From Chloroflexota bacterium (lineage in GTDB: Bacteria; Chloroflexota; Limnocylindria; Limnocylindrales; CSP1-4), in NCBI GenBank assembly GCA_003141455.1, contig PLMA01000048.1, positions 16,864 through 54,485 on the forward strand: DNA of 37,622 nt. The letters run 5' to 3'. The position numbers were made by a program, and so were the translations under genes. The notes below the pieces were generated by a model. That model did not search any database, was not told the DNA's origin, and was given only the letters and a program-made list of their open reading frames with translations. Below are positions 15,754-23,707 of this stretch, piece after piece (the first letter of the stretch is position 1; every line of letters begins with the position of its first letter).

Positions 15754-16845
15754 ATGTCTAGACCCTTGACGAAACTTCCGCTCGTGCTAGCGGCGCTTGC
15801 CATGGCCGTCACCGCCTGCGGCAGCAGCAACGCCACGCCCACGCCCACCGCCGGCGGGTCAACGCCAGCCCCGGGCGCCGCAACGCCAGCCCCGGGCGGC
15901 GCAACGCCGATCCCCGTGGCGGCCACCGGGGCCCAGTTCTGCGCCGGCACGAAGATCGTCTTCTTCCCCGGCGGTACGGCCGGCGGCGGCTTTGAGACGG
16001 TCGTCTACAACGGTGCCAAGGCTGCTCAGGCTGTCCTGGGGCCGGACGTGCAGTATCAGTGGTCCGACTGGGACCCCGCCAAGATGATCACCCAGTTCCA
16101 GCAGGCAGTGGCCACCAAGCCGGACGGCATCGCAGTCATGGGCCACCCCGGTGACGACGCGTTCGACTCGCTCATCGCGGACGCCGAGAAGCAGGGCATC
16201 ATCGTCACGGTCATGAATACGGAGCTGCCGAAGGCGCAAGCCGCTTACGGGCCCAGCGGCATGGGTTACGTTGGTGCGGTCCTCCACGACGCCGGCGCAT
16301 CGCTCGCCAACGAGGCGGTCAAGCGCGCCAAGCTTAACAAGGGTGACGAAGTCATGGTCTGGGGCCTCAAGGCCCAGCCGGGCCGCGGCGAGCGGACGCT
16401 CGGCATCACCGATGCGCTCACGGCCGCCGGCATGAAGGTCGACTACTACGAGATCGATGACGCCACGAACAAGGACCCGGCCGCTGGTGTGCCGGTCTTC
16501 ACCGGCTACATCTCCTCGCACCCGAACGTCAAGGCGATCTTCATCGACCACGGCAACCTGACCTCGGCCATCCCGACGTTCATGAAGGCTGCGAACCTCA
16601 AGGCCGGTAGCATCTATGCCGCTGGCTTCGATATGTCGCCGGCCACAGTTCAAGGCATCAAGGACGGCTACATCAGCCTCGTCATCGACCAGCAGGAGTG
16701 GCTACAGGGCTACGAGGCCGTTCAGCAGATCTGTCTCTCCAAGAAGTTCGGCTTTGGTGGGCTCTTCATCAACACGGGCGCAGGCTTCGTTGACAAGTCG
16801 AACATCGACGCCATCGGGCCCCTCGTGACCTCGCAGATCCGGTAG
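15754..16845 (+). CDS. sugar ABC importer, substrate-binding lipoprotein (periplasmic-binding protein 4 family)
   Basis: A 363-residue secreted lipoprotein. The signal peptide is MSRPLTKLPLVLAALAMAVTAC with lipobox VTAC (C22), followed by a Thr/Pro/Ala/Gly tether. A two-lobe sugar-binding domain follows (KIVFFPGGTAGGGF, then PDGIAVMGHPGDDAFDSLI, GYISSHPNVKAIFIDHG, AAGFDMSPATVQGIKDGYI). The pattern is that of RbsB/ChvE-like carriers of CUT2 importers for monosaccharides. The ATG at 15754 is chosen because the signal peptide starts there and GAGGAG lies 10 bases upstream. It heads a three-gene unit and is divergent from galT-galK, so galactose or a related hexose is a fair guess. Confidence 0.93.
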   Translation: MSRPLTKLPLVLAALAMAVTACGSSNATPTPTAGGSTPAPGAATPAPGGATPIPVAATGAQFCAGTKIVFFPGGTAGGGFETVVYNGAKAAQAVLGPDVQYQWSDWDPAKMITQFQQAVATKPDGIAVMGHPGDDAFDSLIADAEKQGIIVTVMNTELPKAQAAYGPSGMGYVGAVLHDAGASLANEAVKRAKLNKGDEVMVWGLKAQPGRGERTLGITDALTAAGMKVDYYEIDDATNKDPAAGVPVFTGYISSHPNVKAIFIDHGNLTSAIPTFMKAANLKAGSIYAAGFDMSPATVQGIKDGYISLVIDQQEWLQGYEAVQQICLSKKFGFGGLFINTGAGFVDKSNIDAIGPLVTSQIR

Positions 16846-16862
16846 AAGGGTCAACCAGAGAT

Positions 16863-17810
16863 ATGACCTTGCCGCCTGTCGGCGAGTACGGCATGTCGGC
16901 TGACGAGCGCGCGAGCGCTCGTCAGCCGGCTCAACTTGATCCGGCCATCGCAGCACTCGAGCCGACGGCTGCGCCCCTGCCGGAAGGTGAGAAGCGGCTC
17001 GAACTCCGCCACATCTGGAAGTCATTCGGGGGCGTGCACGTCCTCCAGGACGTCAGCTTGGAACTCGGATCGAGTGAGGTCGTCGGCCTGCTCGGCGACA
17101 ACGGCGCGGGCAAGTCGACGCTCATCAAGATCATCACCGGGGTCCACCGCCCGGACTCAGGCGAAATCCTGTTCGGGGGCCGGCGCGTCGGGGGACTGAC
17201 CGTCCAGAAGGCCCGAGAGCTCGGCGTCGAGACCGTCTATCAGGAGCGAGCCCTCGCCGACCAACTCCCCCTCTGGCGCAACATCTTCATGGGCCGTGCC
17301 GCAGCCGGTCCGCTCGGCTTCCTCAAGGTCGGCGACATGCGCCGCATGACGGCCGAGCTCATGAGCGAATCGATGGGTTTCACCTCTGCCGTGCTGACCC
17401 CTAACACCGTGGTGAAAGGGCTGTCCGGCGGCGAGCGGCAGGGCCTCGCCATCGTGCGAGCACTGCACTTCCAGGCCGACATCATCATCCTCGACGAGCC
17501 GACGATGGGCCTCTCACTCAAGGAAACCGAGAAGCTCATGGTCTTCGTGGAGGGCATCCGGGCGGCCGGGAAGTCGGCGATCTTCATCGACCACAACATC
17601 TTCCACGTCTATTCGGTCTCCGACCGGATCGTGCTGTTGGACCGTGGACGCGTCGCAGGCGAGTTCTCGACCTCACGCTACTCGTTGGACGAACTCATGG
17701 GCATCATGCGCGAAGTCGCCGCAACGGGCACCTTCACCGAACAGGAGCGATACCGACAGGCAGAAGGGACGCTCCAGGCAACGACGGGGCCCAGCGAGGA
17801 GCACGCATGA
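16863..17810 (+). CDS. sugar ABC importer ATPase with a single nucleotide-binding domain
   Basis: Energises the importer. Walker A GDNGAGKST is at 78-86, signature LSGGERQ at 167-173, Walker B IIILDEP at 187-193 and the switch His is H224. The protein has 315 residues, only one ATPase domain; the CUT2 norm (RbsA, MglA) is about 500 residues with two. FrcA-type proteins are likewise single-domain, so this must work as a homodimer. An N-terminal ~42-residue extension precedes the first strand; a second ATG at 16893 is possible and no strong SD decides. The stop overlaps the permease start (ATGA at 17807). Confidence 0.92.
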   Translation: MTLPPVGEYGMSADERASARQPAQLDPAIAALEPTAAPLPEGEKRLELRHIWKSFGGVHVLQDVSLELGSSEVVGLLGDNGAGKSTLIKIITGVHRPDSGEILFGGRRVGGLTVQKARELGVETVYQERALADQLPLWRNIFMGRAAAGPLGFLKVGDMRRMTAELMSESMGFTSAVLTPNTVVKGLSGGERQGLAIVRALHFQADIIILDEPTMGLSLKETEKLMVFVEGIRAAGKSAIFIDHNIFHVYSVSDRIVLLDRGRVAGEFSTSRYSLDELMGIMREVAATGTFTEQERYRQAEGTLQATTGPSEEHA

Positions 17811-18808
17811 GCGCCACCGTCGTCCCGGCCAAACCATCCCGGGCGCGGAGCCCCATCACGGCCTTCACTGCCGCCTGGGCCTCGCAGATCGGCATCTCTG
17901 TCGCATTCATCGCCGTGTGGCTCGCATTCATCATCGGGGCCCCTTCGACGTTCCTGGGCGACCGGATCTATCTGGCTTTCGCCCAGTCGACCCCATACTT
18001 CGCCATAATCGCCGTCTTCCTGACAATGGTCATCATCGCCGGAGACATCGACCTCTCCTTCACTTCGGAGATGTCTCTCAGCATGGTCGGGTTCATCTTC
18101 GCCTGGAAGGCGACCGGCAGCGTCGAGCTCGGAGTCGCAGCCGCCCTGTTCGTTGGCGCCCTCTGCGGCCTGTTCAACGGCTTGATGGTCACGTTGCTCG
18201 GCATCCCGTCGTTGGTAGTGACGATAGGTACGCAGTTTCTATTCCTTGGTCTCGCCCTTGTGCTGGTGAACGGCAAGAGCTACTCGCTGGTCGACACCAC
18301 GTCGTCCATTTCCTACGGACTGCTCGCCGGCAAGGTCGGGACCATCCCGATCCAGTTCTTCTGGTTGCTCGTCCTGGCGGTCGTCGCCTGGGTGCTCCTG
18401 AACCGCCACCGGCTGGGCCAGAACGCATACGTCGTTGGCGACAACCCTCAGGCCGCCCAGCTCATGGGCATCCCGATCCGGAGCACGCGCATCACCCTGT
18501 TCGTCCTGACGGGAATGTCCGCGGCGGTGGCGGCCCTGATGATCGCCCTCTCGCTCACCAACTACTACCCGAACCTGGGCTCGAGCTACTTGATGCCCAC
18601 ACTAGCGGCGGTATTCGTAGGTGGGACCTCCGTCTTCGGTGGTCGCGGCTCGATCTACGGCACCTTTCTCGGCGCCTTCATGATCGGGGGCATCCAGGCT
18701 GGGATCGTGGCTGTCGGACTGACCGACTACTACACCGGGGCCATCTATGGCGCCGTCATCCTTATCTCAGTCTCCGTCCACGCCGTAATCCAGCGCCGGT
18801 TCGAATAG
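17807..18808 (+). CDS. sugar ABC importer permease (CUT2/BPD_transp_2 family)
   Basis: Membrane subunit with 333 residues and eight to ten helices. Family landmarks are MVIIAGDIDLSFTSEMSLS (the IDLS signature of ribose/xylose/fructose permeases), GLFNGLMVTLLGIPSLVVTIGT, the cytoplasmic coupling loop VVGDNPQAAQLMGIPI, and AAVFVGGTSVFGGRGSIYGTFLGAF near the end. It is coupled to the ATPase gene by ATGA. Only one permease gene is present, so it must form a homodimer, as in Rbs and Frc systems. Confidence 0.94.
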   Translation: MSATVVPAKPSRARSPITAFTAAWASQIGISVAFIAVWLAFIIGAPSTFLGDRIYLAFAQSTPYFAIIAVFLTMVIIAGDIDLSFTSEMSLSMVGFIFAWKATGSVELGVAAALFVGALCGLFNGLMVTLLGIPSLVVTIGTQFLFLGLALVLVNGKSYSLVDTTSSISYGLLAGKVGTIPIQFFWLLVLAVVAWVLLNRHRLGQNAYVVGDNPQAAQLMGIPIRSTRITLFVLTGMSAAVAALMIALSLTNYYPNLGSSYLMPTLAAVFVGGTSVFGGRGSIYGTFLGAFMIGGIQAGIVAVGLTDYYTGAIYGAVILISVSVHAVIQRRFE

Positions 18809-18917
18809 CAACTGTCGGGCGGCGAGACGGATCCACCCGAACGGAGCCGCTCGTCACTACCGGATTCCGGCTCTGGCGATCGTGCGGTGCGCGATGAGCG
18901 CGTCGCTGGGCCGCGCC

Positions 18918-18946
18918 CTGTCAGCTGCTCCGGCATGGCATACGAT
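18918..18946 (+). promoter_or_regulatory. leaderless promoter of the nucleoside hydrolase gene
   Basis: CTGTCA (18918-18923), 17 bases, TACGAT (18941-18946), then six bases to the GTG start at 18953. Transcription would start at or next to the first codon, so the mRNA has no leader and needs no SD. Confidence 0.6.
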
Positions 18947-18952
18947 CCCGTC

Positions 18953-20014
18953 GTGAGCAAGCCTGCCGCGGACGGCGGCACCCAACGGACCCCGATTCTC
19001 GTCGACTGTGACACCGGCATAGACGACAGCCTGGCCCTTCTGTACGCCGTGGCCTCGCCGGACTGCGATCTCGTTGCGGTGACCTGCACCTCGGGCAACG
19101 TCGATGCCCGCCAGGTTGCGGAGAACACCCGCGCCGTACTCGAGCTAGCCGGTCGTTCGGACGTGGAGGTGGCGATAGGCCGCGAGACGCCGCTGGAGCG
19201 AGCCCTCGTCACCACGCCCGAGACCCACGGTCCTCGAGGGATCGGGTATGCGGAGCTCCCGCCGGCCCGGATGCCGCTCTCCCCGCGCTTCGGCCCGGAC
19301 CTCATCGTCGAGGAGGCGCGCCGTCGCCCCGGGGAGCTGACCCTGGTGACGCTCGCGCCGCTGACGAACGTGGCGCTGGCCGTCCTGAGCGAGCCGAAGT
19401 TGCCGCGTCTGCTGCGCCGCATCGTCATCATGGGTGGGAGCTACAGATCGCCCGGCAACACCGCGCCCACGACCGAATGGAACGTGAACGTGGACCCCGA
19501 GGCGGCCAAGATCGTCTTCGAAGCTTTCGATGCGGACGGGGCCGAGGGTTCCGGCGTCGGCTCCACGGGACCAGGCTCGACCCGGCCGATCGCCCTGGGG
19601 CTCGACGTGACCGAGCGGGCCAAGCTGCTGCCCCACCATCTGGCCGAGATCGCCGCTCGAGCGGGCTGCTCGCCCGACGGCGGGGGTCCGGATGGCCGCA
19701 CCAACCCGGTCATTCGCTACCTCGCCGACGCGCTGCGCTTCTACATGGAGTTCCACAGTCGGTACGACCATTTCTTCGGCGCCTTCATCCACGACCCGCT
19801 GGCGCTGGCCACCGCCATCGACCCGACGCTGGTGCGGACGGAGCCGGTCACCGTCGACGTGGAGCTGGATGGGCGACTGACCACGGGCGAGACGGTGGCG
19901 GATTGGCGCCGCGTGTGGGGTCGCCCGCCGAACGTGGACGTGGCCGTCGAGGCGGATGCCGGCCGCTTCTTCGAGCGCTTCATCGAGCGGGTGGGGGACC
20001 TGGCCAGGGGCTAG
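18953..20014 (+). CDS. inosine/uridine-preferring nucleoside hydrolase family protein
   Basis: Cleaves the N-glycosidic bond of ribonucleosides in a Ca2+-dependent reaction. The 353-residue protein has the N-terminal metal motif VDCDTGIDDS (D18, D20, D24, D25). TSGNVDARQVAENT and LTLVTLAPLTNVALA follow, then IVIMGGSYRSPGNTAPTTEWNVNVDPEAA in the substrate loop region, and the second metal Asp in FIHDPLALA. The GTG at 18953 is chosen from the -10 box and because homology starts about 12 residues later; the frame is open back to 18887. It has its own promoter after the sugar importer and precedes the ECF transporter genes by about 95 bases. Confidence 0.92.
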   Translation: MSKPAADGGTQRTPILVDCDTGIDDSLALLYAVASPDCDLVAVTCTSGNVDARQVAENTRAVLELAGRSDVEVAIGRETPLERALVTTPETHGPRGIGYAELPPARMPLSPRFGPDLIVEEARRRPGELTLVTLAPLTNVALAVLSEPKLPRLLRRIVIMGGSYRSPGNTAPTTEWNVNVDPEAAKIVFEAFDADGAEGSGVGSTGPGSTRPIALGLDVTERAKLLPHHLAEIAARAGCSPDGGGPDGRTNPVIRYLADALRFYMEFHSRYDHFFGAFIHDPLALATAIDPTLVRTEPVTVDVELDGRLTTGETVADWRRVWGRPPNVDVAVEADAGRFFERFIERVGDLARG

Positions 20015-20109
20015 AAGGGCTGGCAGGCGCCCGCCGGACCTGCCAAGCTTATGTGGCGCGGCACCCGTTCATCCGACCTGGCCGCGTTCCAATGAGGAGA
20101 TCAGGAGAG

Positions 20110-21174
20110 ATGACGATTTTCCTAGTCCTGGCAGCCGCGTGGCTCGTCGTGTTCGGCTCGCTCTGCGGTTGGCTGGCCCGGCAAAAAGGACGCAGCGCGG
20201 TCAACTGGTTCTTGCTCGGCGCGCTCTTCGGCTTCGTTGCCCTGCTGGTACTGGGTTTCTCCCCGTCCGCCGTGGACTCGCAAGGAACTGCCCTGGAGCG
20301 CTGGGTAGCTCGCCAGTTCACCACTCGGGTCATCGTCATGATGCCCGTCGCCATTGCCATCAACATCGTCCTCGGGGCGTCGGTGCAGCAGGGGCTGAAG
20401 CTCCCGATCTACCTCGATTCGATCGGCACGATCCTCGTCGGGGTTCTGGCCGGACCGCTTGCCGGAGCCCTGACCGGCATCCTCTCCAACCTGATCTGGG
20501 GATACGTCATCCCGGCCCCGATCGGCTCCACCACGATCGGCCCGTTCGCCATCACCGCCGGTGTCATCGGCCTCCTTGCCGGCCTGTGGGGCCAGCTCGG
20601 CCTCTTCCGCCCGCGCCAGGGTCATGTCGTCAGCATCGCAGGCGCGGTCGTGGCCGTCGTCCTGGTGGCAGGGCTCGCGCTCTACACGTACAGCCGCGCC
20701 TATGCCAGCCCCGAGCAGTTCGCCGGCTTCACGAACAGCTCTCCGACCGACATCGACCAGTCGAGGATCTTCTTCGGTCTGGTGATGCTCGTGTACCTGG
20801 CTCTTGTGGCCTGGGCGATCTTCCTTCGCCGTGAGGTCGGGGCTGTGTACGCGATAGGCGCCGGACTGGTGACCGGAATCGCCGCCGCCGTCGTTTCCGC
20901 GCCCATCGCCGCGGTCGTATACGGGGGCGTCACCGGAAGCGGCACCGACGCGTTGGTCGCGGCGTTCCGGGCCGGCGGCGACAGTCTCTATCAGGCAACA
21001 CTCAAGCAGGGCCTTCTGTCAGACCCGATGGACAAGATGATCACCACGTTCGTCGTCTTCTTCATCATCGGCAGCCTGTCGCGAAGGTTCGTAGCTCGCT
21101 TCCCCAACGGTGAGAAGGCGATCGAAGGCGCGCCCGACTCGCAGCCGGAACCTGCGCCCGAGCCCGCGAGCTAG
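20110..21174 (+). CDS. ECF transporter S component, enlarged
   Basis: Substrate-binding membrane subunit of an energy-coupling-factor importer. The 354-residue protein has about nine helices, against 170-220 residues and six helices in usual S components. Residues 1-55 form a separate two-helix unit (LAAAWLVVFGSLCGWLARQKGRS, then NWFLLGALFGFVALLVLGF). The S core starts near RVIVMMPVAIAINIVLG and contains LPIYLDSIGTILVGVLAGPLAGALTGILSNL, the YLDxxGT...GPxxGAxxGxxxN pattern of this transporter class. The C-terminus is a Pro/Glu-rich tail. GAGGAG ten bases upstream supports ATG 20110; another ATG at 20092 is in frame. The substrate is not known; EcfT and two EcfA genes follow directly. Confidence 0.85.
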   Translation: MTIFLVLAAAWLVVFGSLCGWLARQKGRSAVNWFLLGALFGFVALLVLGFSPSAVDSQGTALERWVARQFTTRVIVMMPVAIAINIVLGASVQQGLKLPIYLDSIGTILVGVLAGPLAGALTGILSNLIWGYVIPAPIGSTTIGPFAITAGVIGLLAGLWGQLGLFRPRQGHVVSIAGAVVAVVLVAGLALYTYSRAYASPEQFAGFTNSSPTDIDQSRIFFGLVMLVYLALVAWAIFLRREVGAVYAIGAGLVTGIAAAVVSAPIAAVVYGGVTGSGTDALVAAFRAGGDSLYQATLKQGLLSDPMDKMITTFVVFFIIGSLSRRFVARFPNGEKAIEGAPDSQPEPAPEPAS

Positions 21175-21217
21175 CCGGCGGCCGTTGTCTACAGCCCAGG
21201 CCGGGCCCGAATCAACC

Positions 21218-22006
21218 ATGGCGGTGACCCGGCTGCCCGATTACGTCGTCCGCCGCCCGTCGGGCTTCTACCGGTCCACCAATCCCGGGACGAAGCTGGC
21301 GATCGCGGCGCTCGAGGTATTGGCCGCCTTCCTTCTGCCCGGCTGGATCGGGCCAGCAGTGGTGCTGACCGCGGTTCTCGCCACGGCCGCGGTCGCTCGT
21401 CGGCTGCGGGGCCTGGCCACGTTCGGCCTGGCGGCGTCGCCGATCGTCGGTTCGATCCTGCTCGTCAACCTCTTCCTGTTGCCGGGAGCCAGCGATCCGA
21501 TCGCCCGACTTGGGCCGCTCGCGCCTACGTGGAGCGGGCTCTGGTTCGGTCTCCAGACGATCGCCCGGCTCCTGGCGTTCTCGTCGGCTATCGCCCTGGT
21601 CTACCTGACGACCGCCATCGACGATCTGCTGGCCGACCTGTCGCGACGCGGGCTTGGCCGTCGGGCGATCTTCGTAGTCGGGGCGGCGGTCCAGATGGTG
21701 CCGCTGACGATCGAGCGGGCCGGCGAGATCCTGGACGCTCAGCGGGCGCGAGGGATGGACACCGAAGGACACTTCTGGCGGCGGGCCCGCGGGGTGCTGC
21801 CGCTCGCTGGGCCCGTGGTCTTCGGCGCCCTGACCGAGGTCGAGGAACGGACGATGGCTCTGGAGGCGCGGGCGTTCTCGGCCCCCGGTCGCAAGACGTT
21901 GCTGCGCGTTCCGTTGAACGGCCGGATAGATCGAGTCCTGTTTTGGGCCGCGCTTCTCGCGCTCGTGGCGCTCGTCGGCGTTCGCCTTGCCGGAAGGCTG
22001 GGCTGA
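21218..22006 (+). CDS. ecfT: ECF transporter transmembrane coupling subunit EcfT
   Basis: Couples the S component to the ATPases. The 262-residue protein has hydrophobic helices between residues 30 and 150 and a last one at 240-258. The cytoplasmic coupling region carries both Ala-Arg-Gly-type motifs: AQRARGMDTEG and EARAFSAPGRKT, which dock into the EcfA grooves. The ATG at 21218 has no SD; sequence before it is Arg/Ser-rich and not family-like. It starts 43 bases after the S gene and ends three bases before the first ecfA start. Confidence 0.92.
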   Translation: MAVTRLPDYVVRRPSGFYRSTNPGTKLAIAALEVLAAFLLPGWIGPAVVLTAVLATAAVARRLRGLATFGLAASPIVGSILLVNLFLLPGASDPIARLGPLAPTWSGLWFGLQTIARLLAFSSAIALVYLTTAIDDLLADLSRRGLGRRAIFVVGAAVQMVPLTIERAGEILDAQRARGMDTEGHFWRRARGVLPLAGPVVFGALTEVEERTMALEARAFSAPGRKTLLRVPLNGRIDRVLFWAALLALVALVGVRLAGRLG

Positions 22007-22009
22007 TCG

Positions 22010-22825
22010 GTGGCGATCGAGCTTTCGGCCGTCCGGTATCGCTACGCCGGCGCGTCGGTCTTCGCCCTGCGGTCGATCGACCTAAGGCTGGAGCCGGGGC
22101 GAGTCGTCGGCGTGGCAGGGGCCAACGAGGCCGGCAAGTCGACGGTCTGCCTCGTGGCATCCGGGTTGGCGCCGGGAGTGGTCGGCGGCCTGCTGGAAGG
22201 GTCGGTGCGCATCGACGGCGTCGAAACCGCGACTCTTCGTCCGCATGAGCTGGCCCAGCGCTGCGGGCTGCTCTTCCAGAACGCCGCCACGCAGGTATCC
22301 AACACAACCGCCACTGTCTTCGAGGAGGTCGGGTTCGGGCCGTGCAACCTCGGGCTGCCGGTATCCGAGGTTGGTAACCGGGCGTGGTGGGCACTCCGTG
22401 CGGTGGGGATCGAGAAGCTGGCGGCGCGCGATCCGGCGCGTCTTTCCGGGGGCGAGGGGCAGCTGGTGGCGCTCGCCTCGGTCCTGGCGTTGCGGCCTAA
22501 GTACCTGATCCTGGACGAGCCGACGAGCGAGCTCGATCCGGCGGGGACGAGTCTGGTGGCCGACGCCCTCGGCCGCGTCGCTCGAGAGACGGGGGCGGGG
22601 ATCCTGCTCGTCGAGCACAAGACGGACGTCCTGGCGCAGATTGCGAACGAGGTTGTGGTGCTGGAGCGGGGTGCCGTCGCGCTCGCGGGCGCGGCTGCGC
22701 CGACCCTCGCCGATCCGCGACTGGCGGAGCTGGGCGTGGAGCCACCGGCGGCGGTCAGGCTGGAGCGTATGGTCCGGGCGGCCGGGCTCGAATGGACGGC
22801 CGCGGTGGCGGAGGCGATCGAATGA
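22010..22825 (+). CDS. ecfA1: ECF transporter ATPase, first subunit
   Basis: ABC ATPase of the ECF module, 271 residues from GTG 22010. Walker A is GANEAGKST (37-45, Glu-Ala in place of the usual Gly-Ser), the Q-loop is at Q90, signature LSGGEGQ at 145-151, Walker B YLILDE with catalytic E170, and switch H203. The last ~45 residues are the EcfA-specific C-terminal tail. Its stop overlaps the next start (ATGA at 22822). Together with the second ATPase it should form a heterodimer under EcfT. Confidence 0.92.
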   Translation: MAIELSAVRYRYAGASVFALRSIDLRLEPGRVVGVAGANEAGKSTVCLVASGLAPGVVGGLLEGSVRIDGVETATLRPHELAQRCGLLFQNAATQVSNTTATVFEEVGFGPCNLGLPVSEVGNRAWWALRAVGIEKLAARDPARLSGGEGQLVALASVLALRPKYLILDEPTSELDPAGTSLVADALGRVARETGAGILLVEHKTDVLAQIANEVVVLERGAVALAGAAAPTLADPRLAELGVEPPAAVRLERMVRAAGLEWTAAVAEAIE

Positions 22826-23697
22826 CCGCCTCCGGTTCGCCCGCCCGCGGTTCGACCCGCCGAGTGCCGCCGCCTCCCGCGCCTTCGATCGAGTTCGAGG
22901 CCGTCTCGTTCGCTTATCCCGACGGCACCCGGGCCCTGGCCGATGTCAGCCTGCGCATAGAACCCGGGGAGATGCTCGCCATCGTCGGCCAGAATGGCTC
23001 GGGCAAATCGACCCTCGTCCGGCATCTGAACGGCCTGCTTCGACCCACCGGCGGGCGCGTGCTGATGGATGGTACGGATATCCGTCCCGTGCATGTCGCC
23101 CATCTGGCGGCCCGAGTCGGGCTCGCCTTCCAGAACCCCGATCGCCAGCTCTTCGCCGGACATGTCTCGGCGGAGGTCGAGTTCGGACCCCGGAATCTCG
23201 GGATTCGAGGGGCGGAACTGGCGGAGCGAGTCGCCCTGGCGCTGGCGGCCGTGGGGTTGGAGGGCGTGGCCGGTGCGAACCCATACGACCTGGGCTATTC
23301 GCGCCGGAAGCTGCTGGCGCTCGCCTCCGTCCTCGCGATGCGGACGCCGGTCCTGATTCTCGACGAGCCCACCACGGGCCAGGATGCCCGGGGAGTGGCG
23401 CGGGTCCAGGACGTGGTGGCGCGGGCGGCCGCGGATGGTCGGACTGTCATCGCCATCAGCCACGACATGAGGTTCGTGGCCGAGTGCTTCCGCCGCGTGG
23501 TGGTCATGCGGGCCGGGCGAGTGGCGCTGGATGGCCTGCCGTCCGCGGTGTTCGCGGAGGCGGCCTGGCCGGAACTGCGGGCCGCGTACCTGGAGCCGCC
23601 GCTCCCCGCCGTGGCGGGCGCGCGGCTTGGACTGGGAGCCACTCCCACCGGGAGCGAATTCGTGGCCGCCCTCGCGGCAGGCTTGCGGAACCGGTAG
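22822..23697 (+). CDS. ecfA2: ECF transporter ATPase, second subunit, with divergent signature motif
   Basis: Partner ATPase of 291 residues. Walker A GQNGSGKST (56-64), Q104, Walker B VLILDEP (167-173) with Glu, and H204 are intact. The ABC signature, however, reads LGYSRRKLL at about 147-155 instead of LSGGQ. In a heterodimer the signature of one subunit completes the site of the other, so one of the two ATP sites would be degenerate. Similar non-canonical forms occur in ECF ATPases, so this is probably a subfamily trait rather than a mutation. The start is taken at ATG 22822 because of the ATGA overlap; an upstream in-frame ATG lies within ecfA1. Confidence 0.9.
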   Translation: MTASGSPARGSTRRVPPPPAPSIEFEAVSFAYPDGTRALADVSLRIEPGEMLAIVGQNGSGKSTLVRHLNGLLRPTGGRVLMDGTDIRPVHVAHLAARVGLAFQNPDRQLFAGHVSAEVEFGPRNLGIRGAELAERVALALAAVGLEGVAGANPYDLGYSRRKLLALASVLAMRTPVLILDEPTTGQDARGVARVQDVVARAAADGRTVIAISHDMRFVAECFRRVVVMRAGRVALDGLPSAVFAEAAWPELRAAYLEPPLPAVAGARLGLGATPTGSEFVAALAAGLRNR

Positions 23698-23700
23698 CCT
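23695..23700 (+). promoter_or_regulatory. -10 box of acetate kinase gene, leaderless
   Basis: TAGCCT spans the ecfA2 stop codon and stands seven bases before the ackA ATG at 23708, so a transcript would begin at the start codon. No clear -35. The gene could also be read from the ecf operon. Confidence 0.45.
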
Positions 23701-23707
23701 ACGGGCG

